Source: Massilia arenae
GTDB taxonomy: Bacteria > Pseudomonadota > Gammaproteobacteria > Burkholderiales > Burkholderiaceae_D
Reading direction: 5' to 3'
NCBI RefSeq assembly: GCF_008014745.1
Contig: NZ_VPFD01000016.1
Coordinates: forward strand, 124,001 to 188,000
Length of the DNA stretch: 64,000 nt
The notes under the pieces were generated by a model, which made no database searches, was not told the origin of the DNA, and worked only from the letters and a program-made list of their open reading frames with translations. Below, piece after piece: positions 58,445 to 64,000 of this stretch (positions are counted from its first letter, which is position 1; each line of letters opens with the position of its first letter). A program made the position numbers and the translations under genes.

Positions 58445-58508
58445 GGCTTCTTTTCCTCATCCAATCAATGTGGGTGGTGCGGGATGGAATCACCGCATGA
58501 TCGGCCCA

Positions 58509-58550
58509 TTATAGAAACGCTTCCTGACAACTTCTTTTAGAAGTGCGACA
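58509..58550 (-). promoter_or_regulatory. ArgR-type (AraC family) direct-repeat operator and -10 of the arginine operon
   Basis: On the minus strand it reads TGTCGC-N8-AA-N5-TGTCAG-N8-TC, two half-sites exactly 21 bp apart. The Pseudomonas AraC-type ArgR half-site is TGTCGC-N8-AA-N5 in direct repeat (recalled from literature). A perfect TATAAT at 58513-58508 lies at the downstream edge, with no good -35, which fits an activator-dependent promoter for astC. The operator starts 65 bp upstream of the astC ATG. Confidence 0.75.
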
Positions 58551-58566
58551 GGCATTTTCATTTTTG

Positions 58567-58699
58567 GACGACTGGGTAAGGCCCAGCCTTGCCCAGTCGT
58601 CCCCGCGAAGGCGTGGACCTAAGTTTGCTTGCGCCATGGCTGCGTTAAATAGCATCGGCGATGCATGCAAACTTAGGTTCCCGCCTCCGCGGGAACGAC
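58567..58699. repeat. Repeat cluster: long hairpin plus inverted pair of GTTCCCGC-type repeats
   Basis: 58567-58601 folds as GACGACTGGG-T-AAGGC-CCA-GCCTT-G-CCCAGTCGTC. Overlapping its right side, 58597-58627 and 58672-58699 are inverted copies of the unit found at 24562-24591 (GCAAACTTAGGT, then GCGGGAACGAC), around a 44-bp spacer. The arrangement is like a bacterial interspersed mosaic element. It lies between the regulator gene and the arginine operon promoter and may insulate them. Confidence 0.8.
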
Positions 58700-58731
58700 G
58701 TGCTGGGGCAGCAGGGCAAGAGGGTGAGTGC

Positions 58732-59670
58732 CTACTGCGCCAGCTTGCGTTGGCGCTCCTCGCGCGGCGTATTCCCAAACAGCGCGCCAAATGCCGTCGA
58801 GAAATGCGAGCCGGAGGAAAAGCCGCACATCAACCCCACCTGCACGATCGAGTGATTGGTGTCGAGCAGCAATTGGCGCGCACGGCGCAGGCGCAGTTCG
58901 AGGTAGTAGCGCGACGGCAGGCTGCCCAGGTATTGCTTGAACAGGCGTTCCAGCTGGCGCCGCGAGATGCCGGCCAGCTGGGCGATCTCGTCGGTCGAGA
59001 GCGGCTCTTCGATATTCGCCTCCATCAGCGCCACCGCCTCGGACAGCTTGGGCTGCAGGGCGCCGAAGCGGGCCTGCAGCGCCACCCGCTGGCGCTCGTC
59101 CGGACCGCGCACGCGGTCGATGCACAGGGTTTCCTTCACTTGCGCCTGGACCGTGGCGCCAAACAGCAGCTCGACCAGCCGCAGGGCGAAGTCGATGCTG
59201 GCCGCGCCGCCGCAGCATGTGAGGCGGTTGGCGTCGACCTCGTACAAATGGGGGGTGAGCAGGGCCTGCTCGGCCTGGGCGTTCACGTCCGGATACAGGG
59301 CCCAGGGCAAGGCGGTGCGCACGCCATGCAGGACGCCGGCGTCGGCCAGCCACAGCACGCCGGCCCCCACCCCGCCCCAGTACGGCGCGGCGCGGCAACG
59401 CTCGATCAGCGCGCGCAGGTTGGCCGGCCGCAGGGCGGCCTCGGCCTCATCGGCCACCAGCAGCACCAGGTGCCAGTGGCGCCCGGGATCGCTCATGAAT
59501 TTGTCGGGGCCGCGCACGTCGACGTGCAGGCGGTCCGGCCCCAGCACCTTGGCCGCCAGGCGCAGCGGCTGATACAGCCCGGACCAGGTTAGCGCATCGG
59601 GCTCGCCGGCGTTCACCAGCAGGATGCGCAGCGGGCGCTCCTGCGCCAGCAGGGACAGGTCAGGCTGCAT
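58732..59670 (-). CDS. argR: GlxA/ArgR-type AraC-family regulator (probable activator of the arginine operon)
   Basis: The 312-residue protein has a DJ-1/PfpI-like (GATase1) N-terminal domain (about 15-195) lacking a clear catalytic Cys elbow (GGVGAGVLWLA). Two AraC helix-turn-helix motifs follow: STDEIAQLAGISRRQLERLFK and IVQVGLMCGFSSGSHFSTAF. This is the architecture of Pseudomonas ArgR, which activates the aru operon and gdhB in response to arginine. It lies directly upstream of astC on the same strand, and the astC promoter carries a matching site. Its name is inferred from these facts. Confidence 0.8.
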   Translation of the reverse strand: MQPDLSLLAQERPLRILLVNAGEPDALTWSGLYQPLRLAAKVLGPDRLHVDVRGPDKFMSDPGRHWHLVLLVADEAEAALRPANLRALIERCRAAPYWGGVGAGVLWLADAGVLHGVRTALPWALYPDVNAQAEQALLTPHLYEVDANRLTCCGGAASIDFALRLVELLFGATVQAQVKETLCIDRVRGPDERQRVALQARFGALQPKLSEAVALMEANIEEPLSTDEIAQLAGISRRQLERLFKQYLGSLPSRYYLELRLRRARQLLLDTNHSIVQVGLMCGFSSGSHFSTAFGALFGNTPREERQRKLAQ

Positions 59671-59846
59671 CGCGGCGGGTGAGGGATGCCATGGCTGCAG
59701 AAGGGGACGCGCGACGGACGTGATGAAAGGACATGGTCGTCTATCATACCGGAGTTCAATCGGCGCGTTTCGCGCCAGCCATGCCTCCGGCAGAATCTTG
59801 CGTGGCGGGCAACGTAAGGCGCGGCGGACGGCTATAATCCCCGCCC

Positions 59847-60353
59847 ATGGGGGAACGATATCTAAAAAGCGTCCGGCTGCTGGCCGAGTGCATGCAGGGC
59901 TTCGAGCGCGTCTCGGGCGATGCGGTGCGCCAGAACGGGTTGACGCATGCGCAGTTCGATATCATCGCCACGCTGGGCAATACCACCGGCATGAGCTACA
60001 AGGAACTGGGCGAACGTACCCTGATCACCAAGGGCACCCTGACCGGCGTCATCGAACGCCTGGAACAAAAAGGCCTGGTGCTGCGCGAGCGCAGCTGCGA
60101 CGACAAGCGATCGTTCTTCGTGCGCCTGACGCCTGCCGGCGATCAAGTGTTCTGCGATGTGTTCCCGAAAGTGATTGCACGTGGAAAAGAATTATTCACC
60201 GCCTACAGCGATGCCGACTTCGCCGTGCTCGAAGACGCGCTCGGCCTGCTGCGCGAGCGCATCCGCGCCAATGGCGCCTGCGCCCGGCATGACGGCAGCG
60301 ACGATGGCGACCGCCCCACTCCCTCCCTATTCCACCTGAAGGAAACGCCTTGA
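59847..60353 (+). CDS. MarR-family transcriptional regulator
   Basis: The 168-residue winged-helix protein has helix-turn-helix TGMSYKELGERTLITKGTLTGVIERLEQKGLV (residues about 48-80) and the wing DDKRSFFVRLTPAG. Its C-terminal tail (after about 145) is polar and unusual. It overlaps the next small gene by 4 bp (TTGA). The ligand and targets are unknown. Confidence 0.9.
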   Translation: MGERYLKSVRLLAECMQGFERVSGDAVRQNGLTHAQFDIIATLGNTTGMSYKELGERTLITKGTLTGVIERLEQKGLVLRERSCDDKRSFFVRLTPAGDQVFCDVFPKVIARGKELFTAYSDADFAVLEDALGLLRERIRANGACARHDGSDDGDRPTPSLFHLKETP

Positions 60354-60631
60354 AAACCTCTCTTATCGACGGCAAGAAGCCACCCCATTTCGACAAGCAC
60401 ATCATCGGCAACATCCTGCTCGACGTCGCTCCACTGGAAGAAGTGCGCGATGAACCGATGCTGATCGGCGTGCGCAACGAAGCCGGCGAGATCTATCGCC
60501 TCATCGGCGCCGCCAAACTTAACAGCTACATGAACGCGGTCGAGGAACTGCTCGATCTCGGCCTGGTCGACGAGCTCGAAAACCTCGAAGAACAGAAGGA
60601 AGGCTGCGACGCCATCTTCAGCGAAGAGTAA
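60350..60631 (+). CDS. Small conserved-looking protein coupled to marR
   Basis: The 93-residue soluble, acidic protein begins at a TTG that overlaps the marR stop and has a GAAGGAAA ribosome binding site, so the coupling looks real. It has no membrane segment or recognised motif; it reads as one alpha/beta unit (HIIGNILLDVAPLEEV) with an acidic helical end (VEELLDLGLVDELENLEEQ). The function is not recognised. It may act with the MarR regulator. Confidence 0.75.
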   Translation: MKTSLIDGKKPPHFDKHIIGNILLDVAPLEEVRDEPMLIGVRNEAGEIYRLIGAAKLNSYMNAVEELLDLGLVDELENLEEQKEGCDAIFSEE

Positions 60632-60719
60632 GAGCCCGGAGGCCGCAGCGCCATTGAAATCGATACCACAGGGCAATATTTTTACAAGCAGGGTGTTGTG
60701 TTAGGGGTATAATTTTTTC

Positions 60720-61553
60720 ATGGACCAAGTCTCCGCACTCGACAGCATCGCCGCCGAAGCCAGCCGCGGCGAACTTGCCTTCCCCACCAGCGTCTCCGCC
60801 TCGCTGACCCTGCAGCGGGCGCTAGGCGAACCCGACTGCCATATCGACGCCGCCGCCCGCCTGGTGCAGGCCGAGCCGCTGCTGGCGGCGCGCACGGTCG
60901 CGATCGCCAACTCGGTGGCCTATAACCGCAGCGGCAACGACGTCACCAATGTGCGCGCGGCGGTCCAGCGCGTGGGCTTTCGCACCCTGGGCGCCCTGGC
61001 GACCTCGGTCATCGTGCGCCAGCTGGCCAGCGAAATCCGCGACCCGGGCCTGCGCCACAAGGCCGACCAGCTGTGGGCCCACTCGGCCCACGTGGCCGCG
61101 CTGGCCCAGGTGATCGCGCGCCGCGTGTCCTTCGTCGATCCCGAAACAGCGCTGTTCGCTGGCATCGTGCACGAGGTCGGCGGCTTCTACCTGCTGTCGC
61201 GCGCCGAAGCCCTGCCCGGCCTGCTGGACGACAATCTCGATGCCTGGCTCGACCATGGCGAAGCGGCCATCGGCCGCGGCGTGCTGCACAAGCTGGGCGT
61301 CCCAGCCCCGGTGATGGACGCGATCGAGGCGCTGTGGGTTGGCATGCGCGCGCTGCCGCCCGAAACCCTGGGCGACACCCTGCTGCTGGCCAATGACCTG
61401 GCGCCCTTGCCATCACCCCTGTTCGCGCCGCCCGGCGCCACTACCCATGCCGCAGCGGCCACCATCGACTTCGTGTTCGGCGAAGGCACGCTCAAGGGCG
61501 TGCTGGAAGAATCGGGCGAGGAAGTGAAGAGCCTGACGTCGGCCCTGATGTAA
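60720..61553 (+). CDS. HDOD domain protein
   Basis: The 277-residue protein has an HDOD domain over most of its length: SVSASLTLQRALGEP start, AVQRVGFRTLGALATSV, LWAHSAHVAALAQVI, FAGIVHEVGGFYLL. HDOD is an HD-related helical fold usually lacking catalytic metal ligands and linked to stress and second-messenger signalling. No other domain is present. A c-di-GMP phosphodiesterase is encoded elsewhere in the window, with no proven link. Confidence 0.88.
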   Translation: MDQVSALDSIAAEASRGELAFPTSVSASLTLQRALGEPDCHIDAAARLVQAEPLLAARTVAIANSVAYNRSGNDVTNVRAAVQRVGFRTLGALATSVIVRQLASEIRDPGLRHKADQLWAHSAHVAALAQVIARRVSFVDPETALFAGIVHEVGGFYLLSRAEALPGLLDDNLDAWLDHGEAAIGRGVLHKLGVPAPVMDAIEALWVGMRALPPETLGDTLLLANDLAPLPSPLFAPPGATTHAAAATIDFVFGEGTLKGVLEESGEEVKSLTSALM

Positions 61554-61562
61554 GCATCCCAC

Positions 61563-61593
61563 AAAAAAAAACGCCCGCTCGGTAAGGAGCGGG
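61563..61593 (-). terminator. Hairpin with minus-strand T-run
   Basis: CCCGCTC-GGTAAG-GAGCGGG (61574-61593) has a nine-A run on its left (61563-61571). Read on the minus strand this gives stem plus T-run; on the plus strand there is no T-run. No minus-strand gene lies to its right. It may be a decayed bidirectional terminator of the HDOD gene. Confidence 0.5.
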
Positions 61594-61821
61594 CCAAGTC
61601 CAAAACTAGGGATGTCCTGAAAGAGACAGCTTCATCTTATGCTCTCGGCGTAGCGCACTCCGTACGTTCACGCACACTGGCCATCACTCTTTTCGCTTCT
61701 CCTGTTCCGGGCCATTGCCGGCCCAGCCGTGCATTTCCCATCCTCGCTTTCTGCTAAGGTCGTTCTGCCAGGACGCGACTGCAGAGCGCGTCCGGCGCAA
61801 TCACGCTCTGGAGGACATCCC

Positions 61822-62619
61822 ATGAAAATCAGCCTGAACGACCAGGTGGCGCTCGTGACCGGCGGCGACTCCGGCATCGGCCGCGCGATCAGCATCGCCT
61901 TCGCCGCGGCCGGCGCCAAGGTGGTGGTCAACTACAACAGCAGCAAAGAGAAGGCGGACGAGGTCGTGCAAGCGATCGAGCAGGCCGGCGGCCACGCGCT
62001 CGCGGTCCAGTGTGACGTGTCCAGCGAAGACGACGTCGCGCGCCTGTTCGACGCCACCGACAAGGCTTTCGGCGGCCTCGACATCCTGGTCGCCAATGCC
62101 GGCATGCAAAAGGATGCCGGCATCGCCGAGATGTCGCTGGATGACTGGAAAGCCGTGCTCGACGTCAACCTGACCGGCCAGTTCCTGTGCGCTCGCGCCG
62201 CAGTGAAGCGCTTTCGCCAACAGGGCAACCGCGGCCGCATGCGCGCCAACGGCGTCATCCTATGCATGAGCTCGGTCCACGAAACCATCCCCTGGGCCGG
62301 CCACGTCAACTATGCCGCGTCGAAGGGCGGCATCGGCATGTTCATGCGCTCGCTGGCCCAGGAAGTCGCGCAGGAGCGCATCCGCGTCAACGGCATCGCC
62401 CCCGGCGCCATCCGCACCCCGATCAACGAAGACGCCACCGAAGGCGAGGCGGGCAAGAAGTTGCTTGAGCTGATTCCGTATAAACGCATCGGCGAGACCG
62501 ACGACGTGGCCAACCTAGCGCTGTTCATGGCGTCCGACCTGGCCGACTACATGACCGGCACCACGGTCTATGTCGACGGCGGCATGTCGCTCTACCCAGG
62601 ATTTGAAGACAATGGCTGA
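61822..62619 (+). CDS. SDR-family oxidoreductase (glucose 1-dehydrogenase-like)
   Basis: This is a classical short-chain dehydrogenase of 265 residues with start MKISLNDQVALVTGG and GGAGG ribosome binding site (61810-61814). It shows TGGDSGIGRA (NAD(P) binding), NAG (VANAGMQ), a catalytic Ser in CMSSVHETIPWAGHVNYAASKGG with YxxxK, and C-terminal YVDGGMSLYPGF. The glucose-dehydrogenase-like end is typical. It overlaps the following GH15 gene by 8 bp, suggesting joint function in sugar metabolism. Confidence 0.9.
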   Translation: MKISLNDQVALVTGGDSGIGRAISIAFAAAGAKVVVNYNSSKEKADEVVQAIEQAGGHALAVQCDVSSEDDVARLFDATDKAFGGLDILVANAGMQKDAGIAEMSLDDWKAVLDVNLTGQFLCARAAVKRFRQQGNRGRMRANGVILCMSSVHETIPWAGHVNYAASKGGIGMFMRSLAQEVAQERIRVNGIAPGAIRTPINEDATEGEAGKKLLELIPYKRIGETDDVANLALFMASDLADYMTGTTVYVDGGMSLYPGFEDNG

Positions 62620-64000
62620 ACCAAACGCAACCCGCCCACCGCGCCCGATCGGCGACCACGGCGCCATTGGCAATATGGCCACGATCGCCCTCGTGGCGCT
62701 CGATGGCGCCATCGACTTCTTGTGCTGGCCCGACTTCGACAGTCCCAGCATCTTCGCCGCCCTGCTCGACCCCGAACAGGGCGGCCACTTCACCATCGCA
62801 CCCGAGGACGGGGACATGCGCGTGGTGCAGACCTATGTACCCGACACCAATGTGCTGCTCACGCAGTGGATGGGCGAAACGGCCAACGTCGAGATCATCG
62901 ATTTCATGGTCGGTCCCGAGGAACTCGGCCATGGTCCGGTGCGCCTGGTGCGCCGGGTGCGGGTCAGCAGCGGCGAGGCCCGCATCCGGATCGACTGCCA
63001 GCCGCGCTTCGACTATGCCCGCCAGCAGCCCGAAGTGACGGTGGGGCAGGACCACGCGCTGTTCGCGGCTCCCAACGCCCCGCGCCTGCGCCTGTCGGCG
63101 CCGGTGGAATTCGTGGCGACCGACGGCGGCGCCAGCGCTTCGGTCTTGCTGCACGATGGCGACGTGATGGATTTCGTGCTCGACGAGGATGGCGACTCGC
63201 GCCTCGATGCCGGCGCGCGCGACGCCCTGCTGGCCGAAGTCGTGCGGCGCTGGCAGGACTGGACCAGTCGCTCGACCTACAAGGGCCGCTGGCGCGAGGC
63301 GGTCAACCGCTCGGCGCTGGTGCTCAAGCTGATGACCTCGTGCCGCCACGGCTCGATGGTCGCGGCCGCGACCTTCGGCCTGCCCGAGGTATTGGGCGGT
63401 GAGCGCAACTGGGACTACCGCGCGACCTGGATCCGCGATGCCTCGTTCACCGTGTATGCGCTGATGCGGCTCGGCTACACCGACGAGGCCAAGGCGTTCA
63501 CCCGCTGGGCGGCCGAACGGCCGAAGCACGACTCGACCGAGAGCCACCTGCGCATCATGTATGCGCTCGACGGCAGCCAGATCGGCGAGGAAATCGAACT
63601 CGACCACATGGCCGGGTATGCCGGTTCCAGGCCGGTACGCATCGGCAATGCCGCCGCGACCCAGCTCCAGCTCGACATCTTCGGCGCCCTGCTCGACGCC
63701 ATCTACCTGAGCAACAAGTATGGCGAGGCGATTTCGCATGCCGACTGGGTGGGCGTGTGCGAGGTGGTCAACTATGTCTGCGACAACTGGCAGCGGCCCG
63801 ACATCGGCATCTGGGAAGGCCGCGAGGAGCCGCGCGAACACCTGCATTCCCAGCTCATGTGCTGGGTGGCGGTCGACCGCGCGGTGCGCCTGGCCAGCAA
63901 GCGCTCGCTGCGGGCGCCATTCGAGCGATGGATCGCGGCGCGCAACGATATCTCCCGCTATATCTGGGACACGTTCTGGAACGAAGATCTCGGCCACTTC
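62612..64000 (+). CDS. Glycoside hydrolase family 15 protein (glucoamylase/trehalase-like), 3' end outside window
   Basis: The frame opens at ATG 62612 (MAEPNATRPPRPIGDHGAIG) and runs without stop to the window end, giving 463 codons of an expected 600 or so. It has the GH15-type N-terminal beta-sandwich (FLCWPDFDSPSIFAALLD) and the start of the (alpha/alpha)6 barrel with GGERNWDYRATWIRDASFTVYAL. Actinobacterial relatives are trehalases or glucoamylases; the substrate here is open. It is translationally linked to the SDR gene by an 8-bp overlap. Confidence 0.88.
   Translation, partial: MAEPNATRPPRPIGDHGAIGNMATIALVALDGAIDFLCWPDFDSPSIFAALLDPEQGGHFTIAPEDGDMRVVQTYVPDTNVLLTQWMGETANVEIIDFMVGPEELGHGPVRLVRRVRVSSGEARIRIDCQPRFDYARQQPEVTVGQDHALFAAPNAPRLRLSAPVEFVATDGGASASVLLHDGDVMDFVLDEDGDSRLDAGARDALLAEVVRRWQDWTSRSTYKGRWREAVNRSALVLKLMTSCRHGSMVAAATFGLPEVLGGERNWDYRATWIRDASFTVYALMRLGYTDEAKAFTRWAAERPKHDSTESHLRIMYALDGSQIGEEIELDHMAGYAGSRPVRIGNAAATQLQLDIFGALLDAIYLSNKYGEAISHADWVGVCEVVNYVCDNWQRPDIGIWEGREEPREHLHSQLMCWVAVDRAVRLASKRSLRAPFERWIAARNDISRYIWDTFWNEDLGHF

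Noticed and set aside
61600-61820. tRNA or riboswitch in the gap before the SDR gene
   Set aside because: No cloverleaf arms or recognised aptamer pattern found by eye.

Overview
The window is about 64 kb of GC-rich, densely coding chromosome from a Gram-negative betaproteobacterium, most likely an Oxalobacteraceae member such as Massilia, Telluria or Janthinobacterium. This is inferred from gene content and codon character (lptD next to amgK-murU, a three-gene pnt operon, an arginine succinyltransferase operon with a large NAD-glutamate dehydrogenase) and from short inverted repeats of the kind scattered in those genomes. No database search was possible. No rRNA, tRNA, CRISPR array, prophage or intact insertion sequence was seen.

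Left part (1-20.8 kb): envelope and core metabolism. lptD (minus) diverges from amgK-murU-pepP-ubiH-like genes (plus, translationally coupled). A tetR-pfpI pair with two matching operators lies between two copies of a palindromic repeat. The pntA1-pntA2-pntB transhydrogenase operon, nudJ and mnmA follow. Next is a signalling cluster: a GAF-GGDEF(degenerate)-EAL protein diverging from an HTH-GAF protein, and a receiver domain without its phosphoacceptor aspartate. Then come an Xni-type nuclease, a glutathione S-transferase, and a feoA-feoB-small Cys-rich protein operon facing bfd across two closely matching Fur boxes.

Middle part (20.8-45.2 kb): an OmpR/sensor-kinase pair facing a MipA/OmpV protein, bacterioferritin, a PfkB sugar kinase with a second GST, purB, a TonB-dependent receptor, and a cytochrome b561 gene followed by two yceI genes. 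A glycine-zipper stress protein, a GlsB/YeaQ protein, a cardiolipin-synthase-like phospholipase D and an S46 dipeptidyl-peptidase follow. A secreted alpha/beta hydrolase precedes a solo LuxR regulator with a lux-box-like palindrome just after it, in front of an uncharacterised membrane protein gene. An APC permease is coupled to a CAT-like acyltransferase, and flavohaemoglobin hmp carries an NsrR-like site.

Right part (45.2-64 kb): an old-yellow-enzyme reductase, then the minus-strand arginine succinyltransferase operon (astC-aruF-aruG-astD-astB-gdhB-astE). Its promoter has a direct-repeat site matching the pseudomonad AraC-type ArgR consensus, and an AraC/GlxA-type regulator gene lies immediately upstream. 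The window ends with a marR gene, a small unknown gene, an HDOD protein, an SDR dehydrogenase and a truncated glycoside hydrolase family 15 gene.

The most novel-looking items are the LuxR solo/lux-box/membrane protein unit, the divergent pair of proteins sharing a homologous GAF sensor, the Cys-rich third gene of the feo operon, and the permease plus CAT-like acyltransferase pair.
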